Shown here: positions 37,096 through 45,049 of the stretch, piece by piece
Layout: each line of letters begins with the position of its first letter
Position numbering within the stretch: position 1 is the first letter of the stretch
Source: Pseudomonas sp. URIL14HWK12:I12
GTDB taxonomy: Bacteria; Pseudomonadota; Gammaproteobacteria; Pseudomonadales; Pseudomonadaceae
Assembly (NCBI RefSeq): GCF_003097135.1
Contig: NZ_QEQL01000001.1
Span: forward strand, 1,240,001-1,304,000
Direction of reading: 5' to 3'
DNA: 64,000 bases
Position numbers and translations under genes: made by a program
Notes under the pieces: model-generated
Database searches by the model: none
What the model was told of the DNA's origin: nothing
Seen by the model: the letters and a program-made list of their open reading frames with translations, nothing else

Positions 37096-37887
37096 TCACC
37101 GCAGCCCCTTGATGAACAACCCCACTGCCACCAATACGCACACCAGCGCAAAGCCCCGCTGCAGGTAGGGCCCGGCGAGCCGTGCTGCCAACTGCCGGCC
37201 AAGGAGCATTCCGGCAAGGGCGCCTGCGCAAAAGGGCACGGCAATGGCCCACTGCACGTGCCCGGCCAGCGAGCTGGTGGCCACGCCGGCCAGTGACACC
37301 AGGGCGATCACCGCCAGCGAAGTGGCCAGCACCGACTGCGCGTTCAAATTGCTGTAGCGCTGCAGCGCCGGCACCATGACAAAGCCCCCACCCACCCCAA
37401 GCAAACCGGACAACCCGCCGGCCAACAGCCCCGCCAGCGCAAGGGCCCACGCGCAGGGCCCGGTCCAGTTCAGCTTGCCGCGCCTGGCGTCAAGCACGCA
37501 AGGCGGCGGCTTCAGGCAGGCTGCGGGCTGCGCCGGCAGCGTGCGCCGCCATACCCGATAGGCCACATACAACAGCACCAGCGCAAACAGCAGCGTCAAC
37601 GGCCGGTCGGGCAAACGGTGCGCCAGCCACAGCCCAAGCGGCGAGCAGGCGACCCCGGCCGCTGCCATCAACAGTGCAGCCTTGTAGCGCACGATACCGG
37701 TTCGCAGCCCCATCCCCGCGCCGGCAGCCGCTGCCATGCCTACCGCCAGCAGGCCGACCGGCCCGGCCTCGGCAACGCCGATCCCGAGCCCGAAGAGCAA
37801 CAGCGGCACAGCGAGGATGCCACCGCCCGCGCCGGTCAGCGCCAGGACCACCCCAACGATCAGGCCCAGCAGTGCAGTCAAGGGCAT
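37096..37887 (-). CDS. TauE/SafE-family sulfite/sulfonate exporter-like protein
   Basis: This 263-residue inner-membrane protein has about eight helices. The family repeats are ALTGAGGGILAVPLLLFGLG and LSGLLGVGGGFVMVPAL. TauE/SafE members export sulfite, sulfoacetate or related anions, which fits removal of sulfite produced by persulfide oxidation. The ATG at 37887 is preceded by GGGAGG 5-6 bases away. It follows the SQR gene by 28 bp. Confidence 0.88.
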   Translation of the reverse strand: MPLTALLGLIVGVVLALTGAGGGILAVPLLLFGLGIGVAEAGPVGLLAVGMAAAAGAGMGLRTGIVRYKAALLMAAAGVACSPLGLWLAHRLPDRPLTLLFALVLLYVAYRVWRRTLPAQPAACLKPPPCVLDARRGKLNWTGPCAWALALAGLLAGGLSGLLGVGGGFVMVPALQRYSNLNAQSVLATSLAVIALVSLAGVATSSLAGHVQWAIAVPFCAGALAGMLLGRQLAARLAGPYLQRGFALVCVLVAVGLFIKGLR

Positions 37888-37915
37888 GGACGCCTCCCGG
37901 CAGATCGAGGCCGGC

Positions 37916-39208
37916 TCATGCACCCGCCAGCTCGGGGCGGGCCAGCCACTCGCGGCCTCTGAGCATGCCCCGCCAGTACAACGGTGGCAGGACGCGCTCC
38001 TTGAGCAGCCACGCCAGCCGGGACGGCCGTGTGCCGTCGATCAGCCAGGCGGGGAAACTGGGCTTGAGCTGGCCGCCGTAAGTGAATTCGGCCAGCACGA
38101 TCTTGCCCCGCTCCACCGTGAGCGGGCACGAACCATAGCCGTCGTACAGCGCCTGGCCTTGAAGCTTGCCCAGTGCGGCCAGCACATTGTGCGCAACCAC
38201 TGGCGCCTGCTTGCGCGCCGCGGCGGCAGTCTTGGCATTAGTGGTGTTGGCCACGTCACCCAATGCATGGATGTTCGGCCAGTGGGGGTGGCATAGCGTG
38301 GCAGGGTCGACCTGCACCCAGCCTGCCGCATCGGCCAGGGGGCTGGCGCGAACGAAATCGGGCGCCACTTGCGGCGGCACCGCGTGCAACAGATCGAATT
38401 CACGGGTGATGAGCGCGCTGCTGCCATCGGCCTGTGTGCAGTGAAAGGTCGCCGTGCGTGCCGGGCCGTCGACGCCGACCAGGGCATGGCCGAAATCCAG
38501 CTGTATGCCATAGGCACGCACGTAGTCCATCAGCGCCGGTACGTAGGCGCTCACCCCGAACAGCACCGCTGCAGCGCTCTGGAACTCGATCTGGATGTCG
38601 CCCAGCACGCTGGCCCGCCGCCAATGGTCGGCGGCAAGGTACATTGCCTTCTGCGGCGCCCCGGCGCATTTGATCGGCATCGGCGGCTGGGTGAAGATCG
38701 CCCGCCCGCTGCGCAGCTTCTGCACCAATTCCCAGGTGTACGGCGCCAGGTCGTAGCGGTAGTTGGACGTCACCCCGTTGCGCCCCAGCGCTTCGGGCAA
38801 GCCCTCGACGGCCTGCCAGTCAAGCTTCAGGCCCGGGCAAACCACCAATTGCTGGTACGTCACCACACGGTTGCCTTCGAGGATCACGGCATTGCGCTCG
38901 GGCTCGAAGGCTGCAACCGCTGCGCCGATCCAATGCACGCCTGCCGGCAATGCTTCGCGCATTGGCCGTGCAGTGCTGGCAGCGTTGAACACCCCGGCAC
39001 CCACCAGTGTCCAGCCCGGCTGGTAATAGTGCGTGTGGGCCGGGTCGATGAGGGCGATGTTCAGCCCCGGTTCGCGTGCCAGCAGGCTGGCAGCGGTGGC
39101 GATGCCTGCTGCGCCAGCACCGACGATCACGACGGTGTGGGCCGATTCGGCGACGCGGATCGGCGCAGTGCCGTGGGGGTGGCCTGCGGCAATAGGTTGA
39201 TCGTTCAT
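37916..39208 (-). CDS. sqr: Sulfide:quinone oxidoreductase, human/mitochondrial-like type
   Basis: This 430-residue FAD flavoprotein oxidises H2S to sulfane sulfur and passes electrons to quinone at the membrane. The N-terminal Rossmann motif is VVIVGAGAAGIATAA. Cysteines matching the type II (SQOR-like) enzymes are Cys-124 (VVCPGLKLDW), Cys-181 (PIKCAGAPQK) and Cys-361 (GSCPLTVERG). The FAD-binding motif IHALGDVAN is near residue 313. It follows the MBL gene by 31 bp in the operon controlled by the divergent FisR-like activator. Confidence 0.92.
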   Translation of the reverse strand: MNDQPIAAGHPHGTAPIRVAESAHTVVIVGAGAAGIATAASLLAREPGLNIALIDPAHTHYYQPGWTLVGAGVFNAASTARPMREALPAGVHWIGAAVAAFEPERNAVILEGNRVVTYQQLVVCPGLKLDWQAVEGLPEALGRNGVTSNYRYDLAPYTWELVQKLRSGRAIFTQPPMPIKCAGAPQKAMYLAADHWRRASVLGDIQIEFQSAAAVLFGVSAYVPALMDYVRAYGIQLDFGHALVGVDGPARTATFHCTQADGSSALITREFDLLHAVPPQVAPDFVRASPLADAAGWVQVDPATLCHPHWPNIHALGDVANTTNAKTAAAARKQAPVVAHNVLAALGKLQGQALYDGYGSCPLTVERGKIVLAEFTYGGQLKPSFPAWLIDGTRPSRLAWLLKERVLPPLYWRGMLRGREWLARPELAGA

Positions 39209-39239
39209 GGGGAAACTCCTGCAGCAATAGGGGCCGCGA

Positions 39240-40118
39240 TCACGCGACGTTGAGCGGAATCTTCAGGTAGCGGGTGCCGTTGGCTTCGGGCTCGGGCAAC
39301 TGCCCTGCGCGCATATTGACCTGCACCGAAGGCAGCAGCAGCGCAGGCATGCCCAGGGTTGCATCGCGCTGTTTACGCATCGCCACGAAGGCCTGCTCGC
39401 TCACCCCGCCGCGCAAATGCACGTTGCTTTGCCGCTGCTCGGCGACCGTGCTGGCAAAACGCACCGCTCGGCCACCGGGCTGATAGTCGTGGCAGGTGTA
39501 CAAGCAAGTGTCGGCGGGCAGGCTCAGCACTTTGTTGATCGAGCGGAACAACGTGCTGGCGTCGCCGCCGGGGAAATCGCAGCGGGCCGTGCCGTAGTCA
39601 GGCATGAACAGCGTGTCGCCAACGAAGGCGACGGTCCGCGCGCCGGCCTGGACCACGTAGGTCATGCAGGCCGGGGTGTGGCCGGGGGTGTGCAGCGCCC
39701 TGCAACGCAGGGTGCCGATGCTGAAGGGCTCTTGGTCGGTGAACAGGTGGTCGAACTGGCTACCGTCACGGGCCATGCCCTCGCCTGCATTGAACAGGTC
39801 ACCGAACACTTGCTGAACCGTCGAAATGCACTGGCCAATGCCGGTACGGCCGCCCAGTTGTGCCTTCAGGTAAGGCGCGGCGCTGAGATGGTCGGCGTGC
39901 ACATGGGTTTCCAGCAGCCACTGCACGTTGGCCTTGAGCTCACGCACCCGCGCGATCAGGCGGTCTGCCGAGGCGGTCGAGGTGCGGCCGGCGCTGGGGT
40001 CGTAGTCGAGCACCGAGTCGATCAAGGCGCACTGGCCTGTGGTGGTGTCCAGCACCAGGTAACTGACGTTATGGGTGGCAGGGTCGAAAAAACCTTCGAC
40101 GTGCAGAGTTGCGTTCAT
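39240..40118 (-). CDS. pdo: Persulfide dioxygenase-like MBL-fold protein
   Basis: This 292-residue metallo-beta-lactamase-fold protein of the ETHE1/Blh group has the motif LETHVHADHLSAAPYL, with HTPGHTPACM and FVGDTLFMPDYGTARCDFPGG downstream. Persulfide dioxygenases oxidise glutathione persulfide to sulfite using non-haem iron. It leads the operon with SQR, TauE and YeeE/YedE, consistent with oxidising the sulfane sulfur SQR makes. Distinguishing it from Blh-type regulators rests on context. A sigma-54 promoter candidate lies upstream. Confidence 0.88.
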   Translation of the reverse strand: MNATLHVEGFFDPATHNVSYLVLDTTTGQCALIDSVLDYDPSAGRTSTASADRLIARVRELKANVQWLLETHVHADHLSAAPYLKAQLGGRTGIGQCISTVQQVFGDLFNAGEGMARDGSQFDHLFTDQEPFSIGTLRCRALHTPGHTPACMTYVVQAGARTVAFVGDTLFMPDYGTARCDFPGGDASTLFRSINKVLSLPADTCLYTCHDYQPGGRAVRFASTVAEQRQSNVHLRGGVSEQAFVAMRKQRDATLGMPALLLPSVQVNMRAGQLPEPEANGTRYLKIPLNVA

Positions 40119-40167
40119 CGCGTGTCTCCAAAGGGCTTTGCTCAAGCTGCAAGCATCTTTGACGTAA

Positions 40168-40183
40168 CGCAATAAACCGGCCA
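40168..40183 (-). promoter_or_regulatory. Sigma-54 (-24/-12) promoter of the sulfide-oxidation operon
   Basis: Read on the minus strand the sequence is TGGCCGG-TTTA-TTGCG. The invariant GG (40182-40181) and GC (40170-40169) are exactly 10 bases apart, as sigma-54 promoters require. Transcription would begin near 40157, about 39 bases before the persulfide dioxygenase ATG. The divergent gene encodes a sigma-54 activator. Confidence 0.8.
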
Positions 40184-40200
40184 GCCCAAGCGCTGCCAAT

Positions 40201-40226
40201 TTAAAAGAGGCAAACCTCTGATTTAA
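40201..40226. promoter_or_regulatory. Nested dyad between promoter and activator sites
   Basis: TTAAA-AGAGG-caaa-CCTCT-ga-TTTAA: two nested perfect inverted repeats (AGAGG/CCTCT and TTAAA/TTTAA) centred about 55 bases upstream of the predicted sigma-54 start site. It could be an operator for a second regulator or an IHF-like bending region; the sequence alone does not decide. Confidence 0.4.
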
Positions 40227-40266
40227 CTGGGCTTTTCATAGGCCCTACCGTGAGAAGTCCGGCGGC

Positions 40267-40314
40267 ATGGCAGTCTTTTCTGCCACTTCCACTGCCATTT
40301 GACAGTACTGGCAG
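40267..40314. promoter_or_regulatory. Clustered TGGCAG/CTGCCA inverted repeats, probable FisR enhancer sites
   Basis: Four copies of one hexamer occur in 48 bases: TGGCAG (40268-40273), CTGCCA (40280-40285), CTGCCA (40292-40297) and TGGCAG (40309-40314). The outer pair ATGGCAGT (40267-40274) and ACTGCCAT (40291-40298) is a perfect 8-bp inverted repeat. They lie about 110-157 bases upstream of the predicted start site, the usual place for activator sites of sigma-54 promoters. Confidence 0.65.
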
Positions 40315-40361
40315 CCAGCACCCAGACTGCGCCGAGGCCCCCTCGCCCTGGACACCCTGCC

Positions 40362-41648
40362 ATGCCAGCCCAACCCCCATTGCCGGCCACCGACACCGTT
40401 CGTTCGCTGGTGTCATTTCTGGAACACGAACCGCAGCCGATGATCGTGCTCGACCCCGACTACAACATCCTGGCCGCCAACACCGCCTATCGCCGCCAGT
40501 TCGGCAGCGACGGCAAGCCGTTTCTGGGGCACAAGTGCTATCGCATTTCTCACCATTACGACGTGCCATGCGATCAGGCTGGCGAGCATTGCCCGATGAA
40601 AAAGGCCCGCGAGCTGCGCGCGCCCGACCGGGTGCTGCACATTCACCATACCCCGCGCGGCCCGGAGCACGTGGATGTGGAGCTTCGCCCGGTATTGGGT
40701 GAGCACGGCGAAATCACCGCGTATGTCGAGCGCCTGACCCAAGTGCGCAGCGCCTCGCCCCGCCCTACCGGCCAAGGGCTGGTGGGCCGTTCGCCGGCCT
40801 TCAACCAGGCCCTGGCCGACCTGCAACGCGTGGCCCCCACGCGGCTGCCGGTGTTGCTGCTGGGCGAGTCGGGCACCGGCAAGGAGCTATTCGCCCGCGC
40901 CGTGCACGAGACCAGCGACCGGGCCACCGCGCCCTTTGTGATCGTCGACTGCTCGGGGCTTGCCGAAACACTCTTTGAAAGCGAGCTGTTCGGGCACGAA
41001 AAAGGTGCCTTCACCGGCGCCATCAGCCGCAAGCCCGGCTTGGTAGAAACCGCCCAAGGCGGCACCCTGTTTCTCGATGAAATCGGCGATGTGCCGCTGG
41101 CCATGCAGGTGAAGCTGCTGCGCCTGATCGAAAATGGCACCTACCGGCGCGTGGGCGGTGTCGAAACCCGCCATGCGAACTTTCGGCTGATCGCTGCCAC
41201 CCACAAACCGCTGGACGCGATGATGGCCAGCGGTGAATTCCGCCAAGACCTCTACTACCGCATCAGCGCCTTCCCCATTACCCTGCCGCCGCTGCGCCAG
41301 CGCAGCGAAGACATCGGCCTGCTGGTGAACTCGCTGCTGCAGCGCGGCGACATCGGCCAGCGCCGGTTGGCGGTCAGCCCCCAGGCACTGGCGCAGCTGC
41401 AGCGTTACCCCTGGCCGGGCAACATTCGAGAGCTTCGCAATGTGCTGGAACGCGCCAGCCTGTTCGCCGATGACGGCGTGATCCGCAGTGTGCAATTGCC
41501 CCAGGTGGCGGCCCCCGCGGCCGTGCTTGGCCAGCCGCCGGCGCAGCCGCTAGAGGGGTTTGCCGGGTCACGGGCGGAGTTGGCGCGCCAGCTCGGGATC
41601 AGTGAGCGGACGCTGTATCGGCGGCTTAAAAAGGGTGGGCTGAAGTAG
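40362..41648 (+). CDS. fisR: FisR-like sigma-54-dependent activator, sulfane-sulfur sensor
   Basis: This 428-residue enhancer-binding protein has an N-terminal PAS-like sensor, an AAA+ domain with Walker A GESGTGKE, the sigma-54 loop GAFTGA and LFLDEIGD, and a C-terminal Fis-type helix-turn-helix ([16 protein letters not shown]). The sensor has Cys-59, Cys-70 and Cys-77 (HKCY, DVPC, EHC), the same 11- and 7-residue spacing as the three cysteines that sense sulfane sulfur in Cupriavidus FisR. It is divergent from the persulfide dioxygenase-SQR operon it should activate. The ATG at 40362 is preferred to an upstream TTG. Confidence 0.93.
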   Translation: MPAQPPLPATDTVRSLVSFLEHEPQPMIVLDPDYNILAANTAYRRQFGSDGKPFLGHKCYRISHHYDVPCDQAGEHCPMKKARELRAPDRVLHIHHTPRGPEHVDVELRPVLGEHGEITAYVERLTQVRSASPRPTGQGLVGRSPAFNQALADLQRVAPTRLPVLLLGESGTGKELFARAVHETSDRATAPFVIVDCSGLAETLFESELFGHEKGAFTGAISRKPGLVETAQGGTLFLDEIGDVPLAMQVKLLRLIENGTYRRVGGVETRHANFRLIAATHKPLDAMMASGEFRQDLYYRISAFPITLPPLRQRSEDIGLLVNSLLQRGDIGQRRLAVSPQALAQLQRYPWPGNIRELRNVLERASLFADDGVIRSVQLPQVAAPAAVLGQPPAQPLEGFAGSRAELARQLGISERTLYRRLKKGGLK

Positions 41649-41686
41649 GTGGTCGGCTTCATGGGTTCGGCCCCTTGCTGGCCACC

Positions 41687-41724
41687 GCATGTCACCCGGC
41701 AGGCCAGCCTGCCGGGCGACATGC
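41687..41724. terminator. Long palindrome, probable bidirectional terminator
   Basis: The arms GCATGTC-A-CCCGGCAGGC and GCCTGCCGGG-C-GACATGC are complementary except for one A/C pair, with a 2-base loop. This gives a 17-pair stem between the convergent fisR and ankB genes. There is no clear T tract on the plus side, so terminator function is inferred from position and stability. Confidence 0.6.
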
Positions 41725-41737
41725 AACGCTTTGAGCC

Positions 41738-42280
41738 TCACCTCACCGGCGGCGGGCTGAACTGCCCCTGCTGCAACGAGCGCACATCATTGCCCATCGA
41801 ATCACGGGCATCCATGTCGGCTCCCTTGGCCTCCAGCGCGTCGAGAATGTCCTTGCGCTGAAACAGCGCCGCATACATCGCTGCCGTCTGGCCCGCATTG
41901 TTGCGTTCATCCGGCGCGCAGTCTGCGTTCAACAAGCGGCGAGCGATGCTCAGCTCACCCTTGAAAATAGCCCCCATCAGGGCCGTGTTGCCGCGTTTGT
42001 CTTTGCTGCACGGGTTTGCACCCGCCTGCAGCAGTTGCTCAACCGCCGCCTGTTGCCCGTGATAAGCGGCCAGAATCAATGCCGTGTAGCCATTCTCGTC
42101 ACGGGTATCGAGGTTGTAATGGGCGTCGATAAAGGCCCTCAGCTTCTCGGTGCTGCCCTGGCGAGCGGCATCGAAGTAGATCGCCTGAAGTTGCTGCTGG
42201 GTATCAGTAGCGGGCGGTTGATCGGCGATCGCTGCGGTAGCCAGCAGCGCCGCCAATAGCGCTGAAATGATCGTTCGCAT
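41738..42280 (-). CDS. ankB: Periplasmic ankyrin-repeat protein, catalase partner
   Basis: This 180-residue protein has a signal peptide (IISALLAALLATAAIA) and four ankyrin repeats (NGYTALILAAYHGQQAAVEQLL, RGNTALMGAIFKGELSIARRLL and neighbours). It lies 58 bp downstream of katB on the same strand. In P. aeruginosa the ankyrin protein AnkB is co-transcribed with and needed for full activity of catalase KatB, so the same role is inferred. Confidence 0.88.
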   Translation of the reverse strand: MRTIISALLAALLATAAIADQPPATDTQQQLQAIYFDAARQGSTEKLRAFIDAHYNLDTRDENGYTALILAAYHGQQAAVEQLLQAGANPCSKDKRGNTALMGAIFKGELSIARRLLNADCAPDERNNAGQTAAMYAALFQRKDILDALEAKGADMDARDSMGNDVRSLQQGQFSPPPVR

Positions 42281-42338
42281 CAGCTGTTCCCTCCTGAAGG
42301 CCCACCGGCCGCTACAGCATGGCCGGTGAGCGGGCGCG

Positions 42339-43865
42339 TCAGTCTTCCAGGCTCGCGGCCAGTTGCTTGACCTTGGCCAAGTCACCTTTGGCCACCTTGG
42401 TCACGCCCGTGCCATAGGCGGGGTCTGCCTTGTACAGGTACGAAAGCATGATGTTCTTGCTCTCGGTGTCGGTGCTGGCCAACGATTCGCCGAAGCTGTT
42501 GATCAGGTCCTGCTGCTCTTTCGGGGAGTAGGAGCGGTACAGGTCACCGGCCTGCTTGAAGTTCTGCTCACGCTGGATCTTCGCCTGCTGCGTATTGCCG
42601 CTCAGGGCCATCTGGCTGTAGCGGGCGCTTTCGTCAGCCGGGCGCGGGTTTAGCCGGCTAGGCTCGTAATTCACGCCCGTGTTGGTGTGGCCGAAGTTCA
42701 GCGCGCCATCCTGGTTGCCGTTGTTCACCGCCACCCGCGGGCGGTTGATCGGCAGGCTCATGCCATTGGCGCCCAAGCGGTACATCTGCGTATCGGCGTA
42801 GGAGAACACGCGGCCCTGCAACAGCCGGTCTTCTGAGGGCTCGATACCCGGCACTACGTTGGCCGGGGCCATCGCCACCTGCTCGGTTTCCTGGAAGTAG
42901 TTGTCGACATTCTTGTTCAACACCATCTGGCCGATCTTCTGCTCGGGCACATCTGGCCAGATCTTGGTAGCGTCCAGCGGGTCGAAGTCGAACTTGGCGA
43001 GGTCTTCAGGCTTGAGCACCTGGATGTACAGGTCCCATTTGGGAAAGTCGCCCTGGTTGATGGCGTTCACCAGGTCGTGGGTCATGTGTGCGTAGTCCTT
43101 GCCCTGGGTTTGCACCACCTGCGCGGGGTCCAGGTTCTTCAGGCCTTGCAGGCTCTTCCAGTGAAACTTCACGTAATGCACTTCGCCCTTGGCATTGACC
43201 AGCTTGTAAGCGTGCACGCCATTGCCGTCCATGAACCGGTAACCTGCCGGGGTACCTTCGTTGGAATAGAGCAAAGTAAGCGTGCGGGTGGCTTCCGGCA
43301 CATGGGAGAAGAAGTCGAACCGGCGCGAGTCGTTGTCCAGGTTGGTGCGCGGGTCTGGCTTGAACGCGTGAACCATGTCCGGAAACTTGATGGCATCGCG
43401 AATGAAGAATGTCGGGAAGTTGTTGCCCACCAGGTCCCAGTTGCCGTCGGCGGTATAGAACTTGGTCGCGAAGCCGCGCGGGTCTCGCAAGGTCTCGGGC
43501 GAATGGTTGCCGTGCACCACCGAAGAAAACCGCACGAAAACCGGCGTGTGGGTGCCAGGCACGAACGCCTTGGCCTTACTCAGCTCGCTGATGTTGCTCG
43601 AAGCGACGAACTCGCCATGCACACCGGTGCCGCGCGCGTGCACGACCCGCTCAGGGATACGCTCACGGTCGAAACGCTGCAGCTTCTGCAGCAATTGCAC
43701 GTCCTGCAACAGCGTTGGGCCGTTGGGGCCGGCGGTTTGCGAATTCTGATTGTCGCCAACGGGGGCGCCATTATCGCGGGTCAGGGTATCGGCGACAGCA
43801 TGCGTCAACGACATGCTCACGGTGAGCGCAGCGAGCGCATACCTCGATAAGGTTCTGATTTTCAT
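42339..43865 (-). CDS. katB: Catalase KatB, exported monofunctional haem catalase
   Basis: This 508-residue clade-type haem catalase disproportionates H2O2. A signal peptide (LAALTVSMSLTHAVA) suggests a periplasmic enzyme. The distal histidine is in RVVHARGTGVHGEF, the asparagine in HSPETLRDPRGFATKFYT context, and the proximal tyrosine motif is RVFSYADTQMYRLG. The presence of ankB downstream matches the katB-ankB operon, which is peroxide-induced through OxyR in pseudomonads; I did not find a clear OxyR site upstream. Confidence 0.95.
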   Translation of the reverse strand: MKIRTLSRYALAALTVSMSLTHAVADTLTRDNGAPVGDNQNSQTAGPNGPTLLQDVQLLQKLQRFDRERIPERVVHARGTGVHGEFVASSNISELSKAKAFVPGTHTPVFVRFSSVVHGNHSPETLRDPRGFATKFYTADGNWDLVGNNFPTFFIRDAIKFPDMVHAFKPDPRTNLDNDSRRFDFFSHVPEATRTLTLLYSNEGTPAGYRFMDGNGVHAYKLVNAKGEVHYVKFHWKSLQGLKNLDPAQVVQTQGKDYAHMTHDLVNAINQGDFPKWDLYIQVLKPEDLAKFDFDPLDATKIWPDVPEQKIGQMVLNKNVDNYFQETEQVAMAPANVVPGIEPSEDRLLQGRVFSYADTQMYRLGANGMSLPINRPRVAVNNGNQDGALNFGHTNTGVNYEPSRLNPRPADESARYSQMALSGNTQQAKIQREQNFKQAGDLYRSYSPKEQQDLINSFGESLASTDTESKNIMLSYLYKADPAYGTGVTKVAKGDLAKVKQLAASLED

Positions 43866-44071
43866 AGTGAATCCCTCACGGTTTTTATGTTTTACACAGC
43901 ACCATGAGGGTAGCGAGGTAGAGCGGGAGTACTAAATTGGAAGAGGCTATGGCGGCGATTGAGAAATATAGGTAGCCCCCTGCCCCGGCTGTATGACCGG
44001 GCCGGATGGGGCATCGGTGGCGAAAGCGTTTGGAGGTGTGGCCAGCGCGTGGCCTCGCCAAGGTGGAGCCC

Positions 44072-44800
44072 TCAATGCTTGATCCAGTACCCGTAGCCAT
44101 ACCCCCACTCGAAACCCAACTTTCGATAGAGCGCCAGCGCTGGTTGGTTTTCCGCCGCCACCTGCAGAAACACGCGCCGCGCACCGTGCGCCCATCCCCA
44201 AGCCAACAGCGCCCAGCACAGTTGCTCGGCCAGCCCGCGCCGTTGGAAGGCCTCGCCCGTCACAATATCGAACAGCCCCAGTTGCTCGCCCACCAACACG
44301 CCAAGCCCACAGCAGCCAGGCACGCCACGCTCTTCCCACATTGCCCACGCAGCAGGGTGCGCAATGCGTTGAAGGATCGCCAGATGCGCTTGAGCCTGCT
44401 CGTCGCCCTGCCCGCTCAATTGCGCAAACGCCGGCATCCACTGCGCTGCGCTGGTCAGAAAATGGGCCGAAGGCGAGCGCTCGCCGCTGGGTGCTTCCAA
44501 CGCGCGGCACAGCACATGCGATGCGTCGCTGTGTCGGTAGCCGCGTTCGATCAACAGAGGTTCCAGGGTGGGCAAATTCAGCAGCGATGTCAGCCGGATC
44601 ACCGGCCTGAGCCCCCTCGCCGCGAATTGCTGCTCGATGGCCTCAAGCTGGAGGTGAGTCAAGGGTTGCGAGCGGTCGGTGAGGTTCAGGGAGTTGGCGC
44701 GCTTGGTGTAGCCGGAATCCAGGCGCAGGTGCCAGCCGTGCACATCGGCCTCGTAGCGAGCAGGCCAGGCAGCAAAGGCGGCGTTTTCCAGGGTTTGCAT
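44072..44800 (-). CDS. GNAT-family N-acetyltransferase
   Basis: This 242-residue protein has a C-terminal GNAT domain with the acetyl-CoA loop EAFQRRGLAEQLCWALLAWGWAHGARRVFLQVAAENQ followed by ALYRKLGFEWGYGYGYW. The N-terminal half resembles a second, degenerate GNAT fold. Such proteins acetylate small amines or protein N-termini; the substrate is unknown. The ATG at 44800 was used; a TTG five codons upstream is possible. It is not obviously part of an operon. Confidence 0.87.
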   Translation of the reverse strand: MQTLENAAFAAWPARYEADVHGWHLRLDSGYTKRANSLNLTDRSQPLTHLQLEAIEQQFAARGLRPVIRLTSLLNLPTLEPLLIERGYRHSDASHVLCRALEAPSGERSPSAHFLTSAAQWMPAFAQLSGQGDEQAQAHLAILQRIAHPAAWAMWEERGVPGCCGLGVLVGEQLGLFDIVTGEAFQRRGLAEQLCWALLAWGWAHGARRVFLQVAAENQPALALYRKLGFEWGYGYGYWIKH

Positions 44801-44836
44801 GGGCGGGGTGCTCAAGGTGAGGTGCTGCGATTGTAG

Positions 44837-45013
44837 CGGTGCGCGCCGGGTCAGCTAAGCTATCTCGCTTTGGCAGGCCGCTGCGCTGAAATTTCGCCAC
44901 CCCGCAGGTGTGTCATCGAGCTCGTGAGCGCAAAGCGGGCGGTCGATCGGGAGATCGAGGCCAAACGCGACGCCTTGGGTATCGCATTGCTCGATGGGGC
45001 GTTTGAAGGATGA
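44837..45013 (+). pseudogene. Possible gene remnant without start codon
   Basis: A 58-codon frame lies between two stops and lacks an ATG. The last part reads VSAKRAVDREIEAKRDALG followed by IALLDGAFEG, which has the charged helical look of a real protein C-terminus rather than random GC-rich translation. It could be the tail of a gene otherwise deleted at this locus, or a short real protein with a TTG start at 44870. I do not recognise the family, and the evidence is compositional only. Confidence 0.25.
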
Positions 45014-45049
45014 GCAACACCGCGTGAACCACCCTTATCGACAAAGGGC

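Noticed and set aside
43866..43985. OxyR site upstream of katB
   Set aside because: CTAT and ATAG tetranucleotides are present but 17 bases apart, not the required 7-base spacing.
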